Notes under the pieces: model-generated
Seen by the model: only the letters and a program-made list of their open reading frames with translations
Databases searched by the model: none
What the model was told of the DNA's origin: nothing
Shown here: piece by piece, positions 45,764-55,528 of the stretch
Layout of the letters: each line of letters begins with the position of its first letter
Numbering within the stretch: position 1 is the first letter of the stretch
NCBI RefSeq assembly: GCF_900461555.1
Contig: NZ_UGOX01000001.1
Span: forward strand, 757,501 to 821,500
DNA length: 64,000 nucleotides
From: Legionella quinlivanii
GTDB taxonomy: Bacteria; Pseudomonadota; Gammaproteobacteria; Legionellales; Legionellaceae
Direction: 5' to 3'
Made by a program: the position numbers and the translations under genes

Positions 45764-46519
45764 TCAGAACTCCTTAATCGAAATCTCTCCTAGCGCTTGC
45801 TGGCAGAGGCTTTCCTGGTAATAGTTTTCATTAAAATTCTTAATTTGCTGATACTCCTGCTCAGTTAAACAGAGAAACAGCAGCGGCATTAAATTGGGAG
45901 AGGCGACAAAAAAATCAGCATCCTGTCTGACTCGTTCTTTAATACTGAATCCGCCATAGCCGATAAAGCGATTAACCACCCGTTTTGCTTCCAGATCGCT
46001 CACCCCGTCACCAATGAGCGCACTGGTTCCTGGTCGTAAACGATTAACGGCATTAATCTGGCGGCTTTTGCCGTCGGGATATACCATGTAAGAATCTTCA
46101 TCAAAGCACTTATACTGTTCATTTTCATCAAAGAATACGTCAACCGCTAAAACATTGGCGGTTGGAATTCCCAGATACTGAGCAAAGGGCTGGATGGCAG
46201 CTTTAATGCCTGCGGAAATGATATAAACCTCTTTGTTTAAAAAATTCAGGCATTCGATGACTTCTCTGGCTCCGGGCGTCACATGCTCTATATAAAGAGA
46301 GCCCAGATTGCATATTTGTGCTGCGGTGGGTTTAACCAGATGCAAACGTTGTCGGTAAGCCTCAGGCAGCATTCCGGTTTCGGACATACATTTCAGGGTA
46401 ATATCCCCAACCTTTTTTCCCACGCCATTGAGTTCAGCGATAACATTAATGCCCTCAATTAGTGCCAATGTGCCGTCACAGTCAAAAAAAATTTTTTGTA
46501 TAGGCTCGATTGGATGCAT
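45764..46519 (-). CDS. serB: Phosphoserine phosphatase-like HAD enzyme
   Basis: The 251-aa HAD hydrolase has the nucleophile motif FFDCDGTL, motif II around VYIISAGIK, and motif III/IV LIGDGVSDLEAK. The cap region (ELNGVGKKVGDITLKCMSET) resembles eukaryote-type phosphoserine phosphatases. Its place between serC and serA makes phosphoserine the expected substrate. ATG 46519 follows GAGGA at 9 nt and clears the serC stop; longer in-frame ATGs (46555, 46543) would overlap serC. There is no N-terminal ACT domain as in E. coli SerB. Confidence 0.88.
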   Translation of the reverse strand: MHPIEPIQKIFFDCDGTLALIEGINVIAELNGVGKKVGDITLKCMSETGMLPEAYRQRLHLVKPTAAQICNLGSLYIEHVTPGAREVIECLNFLNKEVYIISAGIKAAIQPFAQYLGIPTANVLAVDVFFDENEQYKCFDEDSYMVYPDGKSRQINAVNRLRPGTSALIGDGVSDLEAKRVVNRFIGYGGFSIKERVRQDADFFVASPNLMPLLFLCLTEQEYQQIKNFNENYYQESLCQQALGEISIKEF

Positions 46520-46535
46520 GGATAATCGTCCTCGC

Positions 46536-47612
46536 TTAAGCATGATCTTTTGCAAATTGTTTTAAAAACTGAATAAGCGTTTTGACTTCTTCTAAAGTCA
46601 TCGCGTTATAAAGACTTGCCCGTGCGCCTCCCACACTCCGATGCCCTTGAAGATAGAGCAAGCCCTGTTCTTCTGCTAATTTGAAAAAGGTTTTTTCCAG
46701 CTCGGCGTTTTTTAAAATAAAAGGAACATTCATACGGGAGCGATAGCGTGGATCAATAAAATTCACATAAAACCTGCTGCTATCCAGGTAGTCGTATAAT
46801 AATCTGGCCTTCTCATCGTTCCGTTTCCCTATTTCCTCAACGCCGCCTTCATTTTCCAGCCATTCAAGTACAAGAACGGCGACATACCAGGCAAAAGTGG
46901 TGGGGGTGCAAAGCATTGAATTATTTTTTTGCTGCACGGCATAATTGAAAACGTCCGGAGTGGCAGGATGGGCACGATCCAGCAAATCCTTGCGGACTAT
47001 CACCACACTCATCCCGGCGATACCCAGATTTTTCTGTGCACAGGCATAAATCACGCCCATCCCTGTAAAATTCAGCGGTCGGGAAAAGAGATTGGAACTC
47101 ATGTCGCTGACTAAAGGCATGTCATCCACAACTGGAATTTGATCGAACTCCAGACCGCCGATGGTTTCATTATCTGTAAAATGTAAATAAGCCCCTTCTG
47201 GATTAATCTCCCATGTTTCTCGTGCAGGAATGGTACAGAACTGCTGTTCTCTGCTGGAGGCAACGATATTCACCTCGGCATATTTTCTCGCTTCTTTAAT
47301 TGCAGTGGCCGACCAGTGGCCTGTTTCGACGTAATTCAGCGTTTTTGCGGAACCGATCAAATTCATGGCGGCGATGGCAAACTGAATTTGAGCCCCGCCT
47401 GGTAAAAACAGGATAGAATACTCTGCAGGAACCCTTAATAATCGTCGTACCAGGGCTTCCAGCCTCTCGCCTAAGGCTGCAAATTCTACCGTACGATGCC
47501 CCAATTCAAGAATGGATACGCCTGTGTTTTGCCAATTAAAAAAATTATTTTGAATCTGCTGAAGGACCGGCTGTGGAAGTTTGGCAGGACCCGCTCCGAA
47601 GTTAATCATCAT
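46536..47612 (-). CDS. serC: Phosphoserine aminotransferase
   Basis: The 358-aa PLP enzyme converts 3-phosphohydroxypyruvate to phosphoserine. Family markers are NFGAGPAKLP at the start, FLPGGAQIQFAIAAMNL, the aspartate in VSDMSSNLFSRP, the PLP-binding lysine in YACAQKNLGIAGM, and the C-terminal HRSVGGARASLYNA. AAGGG precedes two adjacent ATGs (47612 and 47609); the second has the better spacing. It is the first gene of a serC-serB-serA operon holding the whole pathway from 3-phosphoglycerate to serine. Confidence 0.94.
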   Translation of the reverse strand: MMINFGAGPAKLPQPVLQQIQNNFFNWQNTGVSILELGHRTVEFAALGERLEALVRRLLRVPAEYSILFLPGGAQIQFAIAAMNLIGSAKTLNYVETGHWSATAIKEARKYAEVNIVASSREQQFCTIPARETWEINPEGAYLHFTDNETIGGLEFDQIPVVDDMPLVSDMSSNLFSRPLNFTGMGVIYACAQKNLGIAGMSVVIVRKDLLDRAHPATPDVFNYAVQQKNNSMLCTPTTFAWYVAVLVLEWLENEGGVEEIGKRNDEKARLLYDYLDSSRFYVNFIDPRYRSRMNVPFILKNAELEKTFFKLAEEQGLLYLQGHRSVGGARASLYNAMTLEEVKTLIQFLKQFAKDHA

Positions 47613-47908
47613 GACGCCCTTATTCTATGAAACGCATATTGTCAAATCTTAGTACAAAATATCTGTTTCAAGATGAACTTATGGAATATGTTTCAAAATA
47701 ATGAAGGAAATTTACTTTAGAGGGAACTGGTCCCTAACAAAATCAGCTGCCTGTGATTGTTTAAAGAGCACCACTATTAAATATAGCCCAATGCGCAGGG
47801 AATATTTGATGACAGGCTTGATTTTATATGTCTCATAAACTAGCTTTTTATAAAAACGCTGTGGAATTTATATGTTTTACACACTTTATTTTTTAAGGCA
47901 TACCTAGC

Positions 47909-49507
47909 ATGGAAATAACAACTATAAAAATAATTCCTGACTATGCTCAAGAATATGAAAGGCTTTTAAACAATGATGTAAAAAAATTCCTTTTTCTTTT
48001 AGAAACGGAATTTGGCCAGCAAAGAAAAAATTTATTGGAAATACGGCATAAAAAGCAGGCCGCTTATGATCAAGGGGTACTTCCCAATTTTCTGGATGAA
48101 ACCAAATCAATACGAGAAGGTACATGGACTGCTGCTCACATCCCTGATGATTTACTGGACAGGCGTGTGGAGATCACGGGACCTGTCGATCGCAAAATGA
48201 TCATTAACGCACTCAATAGTGGCGCGAATGTCTTTATGGCTGATTTTGAAGATTCGAATTCACCCACCTGGGAGAATTGCATTCAGGGGCAATTGAATTT
48301 AATCGATGCGGTCAATGGAACAATTGACTATAGCGATGCAGTTTCGGGTAAACAGTATCGGCTTAAGGATAAAACCGCGACCCTCATGGTCAGACCCCGC
48401 GGATGGCATTTGGATGAAGCCCATGTTCTGGTGAACAATCAACCGATTTCTGCCTCCTTATTCGATTTTGGCCTGTTTTTCTATCATAATGCCAAAACAC
48501 TGCTTTCTAAAGGAAGCGGCCCCTATTTCTATTTGCCCAAAATGGAGTCTCATCTTGAGGCCAGGTTGTGGAATCAAGTATTTGTTTTTGCACAGAATTA
48601 TATCGGTATTCCGCAAGGCAGCATCCGCGCTACGGTATTAATTGAAACCATCAGTGCGGCTTTTGAGATGGATGAAATCATTTATGAGCTTAAGGACCAT
48701 TCAGCGGGTTTAAACTGTGGACGCTGGGATTATATTTTCAGTTTTATCAAGAAATTCAGAAATCGTCCTGATTTTGTATTGCCTGATCGACAGGAAGTCA
48801 CCATGACCCAGCATTTCCTCAAATCCTATGTGGATTTGCTGATTGCCACCTGTCATAAACGCGGAGTGCATGCAATGGGTGGAATGGCTGCACAAATTCC
48901 TATCCGCAATGATGAAAAGGCCAATGAAGAGGCGATGAAAAAAGTGCTGGCGGACAAACAGCGTGAAGTGCTGGCCGGGCATGATGGTACCTGGGTTGCG
49001 CATCCCGGTTTAATCCCGATTGCTTTGGAAGCATTCAATGCACATATGAAAACGCCCAATCAGATTGCCACTGCACAAAAAAAAGCAGACATAAGGCAAG
49101 AGGATCTGGTTACTATTCCCAAAGGCAATATTACTGAAAAAGGTATAAGAAATAACATCAGTGTGGGGATCCAGTATATCACCGCCTGGTTGACTGGTAA
49201 TGGCTGCGTGCCAATTAATAATTTAATGGAAGATGCGGCGACAGCGGAGATTTGCCGTGCGCAGTTATGGCAATGGCTGAAGTTTAACGCCTTGATTAAT
49301 AATAATATTGTTTTTACAAAAGACTTGTTTTTAAACATGGTTGATGAAGAATTTATCAGCTTGCAACAAACCGGTTTGCCCAGACATGCATTGGAGACAG
49401 CGACAAAATTGTTTACGGAAATGGTGTGCAAGCCTCATTTTGACGAGTTTCTAACCCTGCCAGCCTATAAAATCTTGACCGCACAGAAGGAATCCACTTA
49501 TGAATAA
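47909..49507 (+). CDS. aceB: Malate synthase A
   Basis: The 532-aa enzyme condenses glyoxylate with acetyl-CoA. Conserved segments are [20 protein letters not shown] (metal and substrate region), [58 protein letters not shown] and [19 protein letters not shown]. Length equals E. coli AceB (533 aa). It overlaps aceA by 8 nt, so the two glyoxylate-shunt enzymes are made together. It is divergent from the serine operon across a 296-nt gap in which TGTTTCAA occurs twice (47664 and 47689). Confidence 0.95.
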   Translation: MEITTIKIIPDYAQEYERLLNNDVKKFLFLLETEFGQQRKNLLEIRHKKQAAYDQGVLPNFLDETKSIREGTWTAAHIPDDLLDRRVEITGPVDRKMIINALNSGANVFMADFEDSNSPTWENCIQGQLNLIDAVNGTIDYSDAVSGKQYRLKDKTATLMVRPRGWHLDEAHVLVNNQPISASLFDFGLFFYHNAKTLLSKGSGPYFYLPKMESHLEARLWNQVFVFAQNYIGIPQGSIRATVLIETISAAFEMDEIIYELKDHSAGLNCGRWDYIFSFIKKFRNRPDFVLPDRQEVTMTQHFLKSYVDLLIATCHKRGVHAMGGMAAQIPIRNDEKANEEAMKKVLADKQREVLAGHDGTWVAHPGLIPIALEAFNAHMKTPNQIATAQKKADIRQEDLVTIPKGNITEKGIRNNISVGIQYITAWLTGNGCVPINNLMEDAATAEICRAQLWQWLKFNALINNNIVFTKDLFLNMVDEEFISLQQTGLPRHALETATKLFTEMVCKPHFDEFLTLPAYKILTAQKESTYE

Positions 49508-50774
49508 GCATGATCAAATTATCGAACTCGAAACTGATTGGAAAAATAATTCTCGGTGGAAAGGAATTAAACGTCCCTATAGCGCCAAAGATGTCGTTCA
49601 ACTAAGACCATCGCTTCAAATTGAATATACTCTTGCCAGACATGGGGCGAATAAATTATGGGCTTTATTGAACAGCAATAAACCAGTGACTGGTTTGGGC
49701 TGTCTTACGGGTAATCAGGCGGTACAGGCCGTGCAGGCGGGGCTCCAGGTCATCTACTGTTCAGGCTGGCAGGTAGCCGGGGATAACAACAGCTCAGGCA
49801 GAATGTACCCTGATCAAAGCTTGTACCCTGTGGATTCTGTACCCCGTCTGGTTGAGACCATTAATAATGCACTGAAACGTACCGACGAAATTCATTGTTT
49901 GAATGATGATCATTCCATCGACTGGTATGCCCCTATTATTGCCGATGCCGAGGCTGGCTTTGGCGGCAATCTGAATGCGTTTGAACTGATGAAGCATATG
50001 ATCAGAGCAGGGGCCTCTGCGGTTCATTTTGAGGATCAACTCTCTTCGGCTAAAAAATGCGGCCACATGGGCGGCAAGGTGCTGATTCCCAGCAGCGAAG
50101 CGGTTAATAAATTAATCGCCGCAAGACTTGCTACGGATGTCAAAGGCGTGCCCACTCTTATTATTGCGCGGACTGATGCCGACGCGGCTTCCTTATTAAC
50201 CAGTGATCATGATGAACGCGACATGGTGTTTTTGACGGGCAAGCGTTCCAGTGAGGGATTTTATTACGTTAAAAGCGGTATTGAACAAGCCATCAGCCGA
50301 GGGTTGACTTATGCACCCTATGCGGATGTAGTCTGGTGTGAAACCTCCAAACCCAATATTGCCGAGGCCAGAGAGTTTGCACAGGCAATTCATGAAAAAT
50401 ATCCTGGCAAGTTACTCTGCTACAATTGCTCGCCCTCATTTAACTGGAAAGCGAATTTAAGTGAACATGATTTACGCACGTTCCGTGAGCAGCTCTTTGA
50501 AATGGGTTACAAATATCAGTTTATTACCCTTGCCGGCTGGCATAGTCTGAATCTGGGCATGTTTGAAATTGCCAGGGCCTATGCTAAAGAGGGTATGTAT
50601 GCCTATTCTCAAATGCAGCAGCGAGAAATAGCTCAGGAAGAACATGGGTTTAGAGCAACGAAACATCAGTCTTTTGTCGGAACCGGTTATTTTGATGCGG
50701 TACAAAATACCATTATGCAAAATCAGACGTCTACCACTGCGTTGGATGGCAGTACCGAAAAGGATCAATTCTAA
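49500..50774 (+). CDS. aceA: Isocitrate lyase
   Basis: The 424-aa enzyme splits isocitrate into succinate and glyoxylate. The signature K185-KCGHMGGKV carries the catalytic cysteine C187. Others are [17 protein letters not shown] ([16 protein letters not shown]), ADAEAGFGG with metal-binding aspartates, IARTDADAA and YNCSPSFNW. Length is close to E. coli AceA (434 aa). Together with aceB it allows growth on acetate or fatty acids. The aceK kinase gene is not present after it. Confidence 0.95.
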   Translation: MNKHDQIIELETDWKNNSRWKGIKRPYSAKDVVQLRPSLQIEYTLARHGANKLWALLNSNKPVTGLGCLTGNQAVQAVQAGLQVIYCSGWQVAGDNNSSGRMYPDQSLYPVDSVPRLVETINNALKRTDEIHCLNDDHSIDWYAPIIADAEAGFGGNLNAFELMKHMIRAGASAVHFEDQLSSAKKCGHMGGKVLIPSSEAVNKLIAARLATDVKGVPTLIIARTDADAASLLTSDHDERDMVFLTGKRSSEGFYYVKSGIEQAISRGLTYAPYADVVWCETSKPNIAEAREFAQAIHEKYPGKLLCYNCSPSFNWKANLSEHDLRTFREQLFEMGYKYQFITLAGWHSLNLGMFEIARAYAKEGMYAYSQMQQREIAQEEHGFRATKHQSFVGTGYFDAVQNTIMQNQTSTTALDGSTEKDQF

Positions 50775-50780
50775 GCATAT

Positions 50781-50803
50781 TGCCCGCCTTATACAAGCGG
50801 GCA
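50781..50803. terminator. Hairpin between aceA and the convergent L,D-transpeptidase gene
   Basis: TGCCCGC (50781-50787) pairs with GCGGGCA (50797-50803) around a 9-nt loop. It has no long T tract but sits just between two convergent stops, so it probably ends both transcripts. Confidence 0.5.
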
Positions 50804-50811
50804 GACTTCTA

Positions 50812-51303
50812 CTAAACAATCAATACCTTTGCGCCAGGATTGGCTTTAACCCACTTCGCTACATATTCGATGTAGTTATTTTTGCCAACCGCAATGCATC
50901 CACGCGTTGAGAAAGGTAAATTACCAAACCAGCCCAGGGCACTGGCTGATTGAGCAGGTCCATGAATCCCCACATCCCGGCCTGAGTAGCCGGCAGCCCG
51001 CTGCTTTGAAGTAGGATAAAGGATAGGGATAAATACGTCGTATTTATTGGACTTTCTTGGATAAGCCAAGCCATATAAGCCCACCGGCGTTTTGTTATCC
51101 CCGGCGCGTTTTTTTCCCACACCTTTGAAACCAAGCGCGACTTTAAAGGTTTTGACAACGCTGCCATGTTCACAAATATTTAAAACCCGCTTGCTGGTGT
51201 TCACGTTGATACCACTTGGCAAAGGACAGGTTGAGCTGCCAAATGAAGCGAAAGGAAGAAAGAGAAACATTAATAAAGGAATTGCTTTTATTTTCATATC
51301 CAT
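50812..51303 (-). CDS. L,D-transpeptidase (YkuD-fold) family, exported
   Basis: The ~163-aa protein has a signal peptide (MKIKAIPLLMFLFLPFASFG) and one YkuD catalytic domain. H114 in VGIHGP and S132-x-x-G-C136 in FSTRGCIAV form the active site; the cysteine attacks the peptidoglycan stem peptide. The segment VALGFKGVGKKRAGDNKTP (split motif GDNKTPVG) is also typical. No LysM or other wall-binding domain is present, so it resembles the small stand-alone members. The start may be ATG 51303, ATG 51297 or TTG 51309; no strong ribosome-binding site decides. Confidence 0.85.
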   Translation of the reverse strand: MDMKIKAIPLLMFLFLPFASFGSSTCPLPSGINVNTSKRVLNICEHGSVVKTFKVALGFKGVGKKRAGDNKTPVGLYGLAYPRKSNKYDVFIPILYPTSKQRAAGYSGRDVGIHGPAQSASALGWFGNLPFSTRGCIAVGKNNYIEYVAKWVKANPGAKVLIV

Positions 51304-51430
51304 AGACAAAAATTATTGAGTTTGGGCAATAATTATTCCATAATCTGCTTTTAATTCATAGACTCTAACGGTTAAATTTTCACCAATGCTGCTGCTCTAC
51401 GACCACACACTAGTGTCTGGGTATGGTAGG

Positions 51431-51707
51431 TTGGGCCTTGGCCCATAGCCGTCAGGCTAAGGATTAATGTTATCCCCTCTCCACCGCGCATAGCGTGGGA
51501 GAGAGGGTAGGGAGAGGGGGTTAAAAAATTTATCACGTTAGTGATTCCATTTTGTTGTGACAATAAACCATAGCTACAGAAAAATGAGTAATGAATCGCT
51601 ACGCGACCTTATTTATAGCCCCCTCACCCTAACCCTCTCCCCCACGCTGCGCGAGGTGGAGAGGGGATCTGATATTCGTAGCCTGACGGCTATGGGCCTT
51701 GGCCCAA
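51431..51707. repeat. Long inverted repeat, arms of about 90 bp
   Basis: The left arm 51431-51520 begins TTGGGCCTTGGCCCATAGCC and continues through a CCCCTCTCCACC block. The right arm 51619-51707 is its imperfect reverse complement, ending GGCTATGGGCCTTGGCCCAA. The spacer of ~98 bp has no frame. It combines two repeat cores seen elsewhere (TTGGGCC and CCCTCTCC). The gap 51304-52110 contains only this element and the DnaA-box copy that follows. Confidence 0.65.
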
Positions 51708-51749
51708 CAACAGGCCCTCCACTTAATCGGTAAATAAAAAAAATTATCG

Positions 51750-51976
51750 ATGTCAAGACTGTTTCTTCATAAAAAAATTGGTTAGAATGCTCGTCCGCTA
51801 AAAAATTATCTGCAGTTTTAATTTGTGGATAACTTTATCCTGCTATTGATCGCCAATTCTTTTTTTTTCCATTAAAACACCATCTACACCTTGATAGATA
51901 AGGCTTGTTGTCTATTTACATTTGTCCAAGCGTCATTAATTTATTCACAAAATCTGTGGATAACTCTGTGTATAGC
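51750..51976 (-). other. 227-bp element with paired DnaA boxes, copy B (inverted)
   Basis: TTATTCACA (51941-51949) faces TGTGGATAA (51955-51963) across 5 nt, and a third box TGTGGATAA lies at 51824-51832. The left end ATGTCAAGACTG (51750-51761) is the reverse complement of the right end of copy A. Read on the minus strand, box-to-box distance is 131 bp against 132 in copy A, and the distance to the terminal motif is 62 against 61. The interior is largely diverged. The end with the box pair lies about 135 bp before the next gene. Confidence 0.6.
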
Positions 51977-52110
51977 CTGTATTGGATGTGATAAATACAC
52001 TGCTCTATGGAGGTGATTGAATACCTCACAGCCTGCGCTTTGTTATGCAAAATGGTTTTAATGCTTTTTTATGTGCTAAATTTATACAAAGATTGCAGAA
52101 GGATCCGATC

Positions 52111-54096
52111 ATGTTAAAAAAGTTGCTTTTTGCTTCAAGTGGTGCTGCTCTGTTATTTGGAAGCGGTGTAGCACTGGCTGAAAATGGAAATATTGAATGC
52201 AAGGATTATGATGGCAAACCGCTGATTGTGAAACCAAAGACAATTACCATATATAATAATACCGATAAAATTATCTATCCTGTACTGGCAACCAGCAAGA
52301 ATGCAGTGAACGAATGGATTCAAGGTTGTTTTCGCAGCAGCTCTCCTTATCCCACCAATTATGTTTATAAATTGTATGTTAATGAAAACAGTGGAATACC
52401 TCCCGACTCCTCAGTGACGATTACTCTTCCCTTATACAGCGAATCCAAAGGAAGTTATATTACCTGGTGGAATGGCGGGCGCGTGGTTTTGGCGGACAGG
52501 AATGATCGCTTACACGAGGAGAAGGACAGCGCGATGACGGTTCCCTCTGAAGTAACCTGTGAGGGGAAGAATGTGCAATGCAATTTATATCTTTACTCCA
52601 GTAACGTGCAGTTCCCGGAAGATGTCTATGCGCAGTTATCAGAATATACCTTTGGAGATTCCATCGTACCTCCCAAACAGACGCTTCGCTTACTAAAGCC
52701 CGAAAATGTAGGCTATAACATTTCCTATGTCGATCATGTGTATATGCCGATTGCGATTGGGCCTAAAAACAATCCTTACATTGGTTACAGCGGTTCTGTA
52801 CAGTCTATCGAAACCTTTCGCGATCATCTGCAGGCTTTTTTGCAAAGCGCGATTGGCAAAGGCTGGCCGGTCTATAACTTAAGTGAATTGAAATTACCTG
52901 GAGGATACAATATTTTTGCCCAGCGTTCAGGAACGTTACCGCCTGATGATAATGTGCCGGTTAAACCTCAGGAGGGGTTTCCTCCCGTGCTAACGGTCAT
53001 GAAATGTATTCAGGGGGGATGCACTGATGAGGAAAAAAGGTCACTGCATTTTGGTGAATCAGTGCAGAACATGCAGAATTTATGGGGCTCTTGTGTAGGC
53101 TGGGATGAAGATGTCAGTAAATATGTCACCGAAACAGTAAGCTGCCCTGAGGATTTGAAAAAAGATCTGGAAACGGTACAGAAGTTTTTCAAACAAAACC
53201 ATGCCCAGTATCTGCAGATGTATTCCGCTGGAAAATGCACATTAACGCCCAAGTCAGATCCTGTTCAGTTTAATTACTGGGAAGCGATCAAACATATTTA
53301 TGGTTGGGTGCCTTTCAATGAAGGCTGCGGTGCCGCTGCGAATCCTTTGTCGGATACCAAAATTCCGGGATGGGATCATGCAAAAATACAATCCATGTAC
53401 ATTCATGATTTACAATATAACTATCAAAAACCGACAACCACAGCCGCCTTTATGTTCAATCCCTATGTCAAACTGATTCATGATGACAGTTATCTGTCGA
53501 TGGATGCCTATGGTTTTTCAGTGGATGACGCAGTGGGCTTTATGAGTGAGCTGGGGGATGGCTTAATCTTTGCGGTCGGAGGAAGTCATGGTTTGGAAAA
53601 TCAGCAGCAATTTAATTATCGCGATGGTTTTTCTGTCGCCATCGGTGTGCCGCAATCGATGCTGGATCAGATCAACACGCCCCTAATTAAAAAATACGGG
53701 GTTTGCGTGCTGAATCAGGACCCTGATGATTTGGACTGTAAAAAAGACAAGCAGGATGTCACTATGCCTGATAACAGCCAGATAGCCGGATTCAGAGTCG
53801 GAACAGTGGCTGATTATCCAATCAAGGTTCGTTTTACGGATTTGAAAGATAATGTCTACACCTTCGTAGTCAACACCAAATTCGCGCCTTGCACTGATGA
53901 CATGGATCCTTCTCAATGCCCAAGCAATAAATCAGACATTGTAAATAAACAATCCTGTCTGGTGACCGATAGCAAGGGACATAAACATCCTAAATCGAAT
54001 GACTGGTGTCAGAATGCCAATCCAAATCAGCAAAAGGAAAAGCAATTGACAAAAAATTTCATCAGCTTCCCACAGCCGGTTGATTTTATGAATTAG
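52111..54096 (+). CDS. Secreted thaumatin/GH64-like protein
   Basis: This is a 661-aa protein with a clear signal peptide (MLKKLLFASSGAALLFGSGV, cut near ALA-E). The first mature ~230 residues start with TITIYNNTDKIIYPVLA and contain SYITWWNGGRVVL and YVDHVYMPIAIG, reminiscent of the thaumatin-like/beta-1,3-glucanase (GH64) fold. Near residue ~470 comes FSVDDAVGFMSELGDGLIFA, also found in such proteins. About 14 cysteines suggest disulfides. Catalytic residues were not verified, so enzyme activity is open. The frame is open from 52045, but GAAGGA at 52098-52103 and the signal peptide fix ATG 52111. It is a single gene. Confidence 0.65.
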   Translation: MLKKLLFASSGAALLFGSGVALAENGNIECKDYDGKPLIVKPKTITIYNNTDKIIYPVLATSKNAVNEWIQGCFRSSSPYPTNYVYKLYVNENSGIPPDSSVTITLPLYSESKGSYITWWNGGRVVLADRNDRLHEEKDSAMTVPSEVTCEGKNVQCNLYLYSSNVQFPEDVYAQLSEYTFGDSIVPPKQTLRLLKPENVGYNISYVDHVYMPIAIGPKNNPYIGYSGSVQSIETFRDHLQAFLQSAIGKGWPVYNLSELKLPGGYNIFAQRSGTLPPDDNVPVKPQEGFPPVLTVMKCIQGGCTDEEKRSLHFGESVQNMQNLWGSCVGWDEDVSKYVTETVSCPEDLKKDLETVQKFFKQNHAQYLQMYSAGKCTLTPKSDPVQFNYWEAIKHIYGWVPFNEGCGAAANPLSDTKIPGWDHAKIQSMYIHDLQYNYQKPTTTAAFMFNPYVKLIHDDSYLSMDAYGFSVDDAVGFMSELGDGLIFAVGGSHGLENQQQFNYRDGFSVAIGVPQSMLDQINTPLIKKYGVCVLNQDPDDLDCKKDKQDVTMPDNSQIAGFRVGTVADYPIKVRFTDLKDNVYTFVVNTKFAPCTDDMDPSQCPSNKSDIVNKQSCLVTDSKGHKHPKSNDWCQNANPNQQKEKQLTKNFISFPQPVDFMN

Positions 54097-54120
54097 AGCT
54101 TCGTCAGCAGGTTTTGAGCT

Positions 54121-54180
54121 GGATACCGCTGATAGGCTCTCTCACAACCCCTACGTACCGCGACTTGTTCGCGGTATCCA
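54121..54180. repeat. Palindromic repeat CTACGTACCGCG-CTTGTT-CGCGGTATCC type
   Basis: A hairpin ACCGCG-ACTTGTT-CGCGGT lies at 54156-54175 within CTACGT...ATCC. A further arm GGATACCGC is at 54121-54129. It is of the same family as the nested arms in the element at 14798-15026. Confidence 0.55.
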
Positions 54181-54286
54181 TACCTTCCTGAGATAAACAG
54201 ATAACAGACGGCCGGGTTTGATATTCGCCTCTGAATTGCGATAAATTACAAGGATAGGTATCAATCGCGAATGAATAAGGGAAGTG

Positions 54287-55528
54287 ATGCGTTTTCTTTT
54301 TTGGCTAGGCCTTTCAATAGTGGTTCTGTTCAACCAGACACTGGCTGCATCAACCCTTACTTTCAAGCAGGCTTTGGCGATTGCCTGTCGCAATAATCCA
54401 GAGTTACAGATCGAAATTGATAAAGCACATGCCCTGCGAGGCTATTTTATTCAAAGCGGTTTGTATCCGAATCCACAATTAACCCTGACTGCAGAAAATT
54501 TTGGCGGTTCTGGCAGCTACACCAGTTACGAAGCTGCGGAAACCACTGCTTCTATCACCCAGCCTATTCCTTTGGGCGGCAGACTGAGCTATCTCAAGCA
54601 GGCAAGTTATGCGGATTATCTGGCTTCACTGGCGCAGATTAAAGTTCAGCAGACTGTACTCTATGCCGCTGTCGGTGTGGCCTATGTGGATGCGCTCTAT
54701 GCCAATCAATGGCATCAGGTAACCAAAAAACTGATTCGTTTGAACCAGAATATTGTCGATTCTATTGAACGGCGGGTAAAAGCAGGGGCGGGTGCGGAGC
54801 TTGATCTGCGTTTAGCGCAGATTCGCTTGGGAGAAACGATTATCCAGGAAAAAAAAGCCGGGAGGGATACTTTAATACAGCGGGCCAAACTGGCGCGTTT
54901 ACTGGGTGAGCCGTTAAGAGTGGAGCAGACTTTGGTGGATAAAGGCTTGCCCGGGATTACCCTGAATTGGTCCGATTTAAAGAAAAAGATTCCTCAGAGT
55001 CCGCAAATGATCCAGGTGAGGTTGCAGTTACAGGCAAAACGCGCCGGGATTACCGCGACTAAAAAATCGGTATGGCCTGATTTGAATGTTCAGTTAGGAG
55101 GACGTCATTTTTCTGATGACGGCAGCAATGCGGCGGTAATGTCTGTTTTTGCTGAAGCGCCTGTTTATAATCGTAATCAGGGAAAAATTGTCGCAGCGGA
55201 AGCGCAATACACACAGGCGACTCACCAGTATAAGGCAACGGACCTGGATCTTCATCAAGACGTTTATAACGCTTTTCTGCTGGCCGAGCAAAATCAATAT
55301 GAGGCTGATGTCGTCACCCGCTCCTTATTGCCTCTGGCGCGAAAATCGATCAAACTGGCTCAGGAAGGTTATCAGATGGGGCGTTATTCCTATACGGAAT
55401 TATCCATTGCACTCAATAGTCTGTATGATGAAGAGCGCCATTATCAGCAGGCCCATGCTGAATATCACAAAGCCTTAATTCAACTTACTGGACTGTTGGG
55501 ATTAAATCCGGTTAAGGAAAGCCAATGA
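54287..55528 (+). CDS. TolC-family outer-membrane channel of a heavy-metal pump (CzcC-like)
   Basis: The 413-aa protein has a signal peptide (MRFLFWLGLSIVVLFNQTLA) and two TolC repeats; LTFKQALAIACRNNPELQIE (split FKQALAIACRNNPEL), PNPQLTLTAENFGG and AAETTASITQPIPLGG are typical of CzcC. ATG 54287 follows AAGGGA at short spacing; GTG 54284 is an alternative. It overlaps the adaptor gene by 4 nt (ATGA), so it is the first gene of a czcCBA-like operon. Confidence 0.9.
   Translation: MRFLFWLGLSIVVLFNQTLAASTLTFKQALAIACRNNPELQIEIDKAHALRGYFIQSGLYPNPQLTLTAENFGGSGSYTSYEAAETTASITQPIPLGGRLSYLKQASYADYLASLAQIKVQQTVLYAAVGVAYVDALYANQWHQVTKKLIRLNQNIVDSIERRVKAGAGAELDLRLAQIRLGETIIQEKKAGRDTLIQRAKLARLLGEPLRVEQTLVDKGLPGITLNWSDLKKKIPQSPQMIQVRLQLQAKRAGITATKKSVWPDLNVQLGGRHFSDDGSNAAVMSVFAEAPVYNRNQGKIVAAEAQYTQATHQYKATDLDLHQDVYNAFLLAEQNQYEADVVTRSLLPLARKSIKLAQEGYQMGRYSYTELSIALNSLYDEERHYQQAHAEYHKALIQLTGLLGLNPVKESQ

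Noticed and set aside
47664..47696. Two TGTTTCAA boxes as a proven operator for ser/ace operons
   Set aside because: Only two short AT-rich matches; mentioned as a hint but not listed as a feature.
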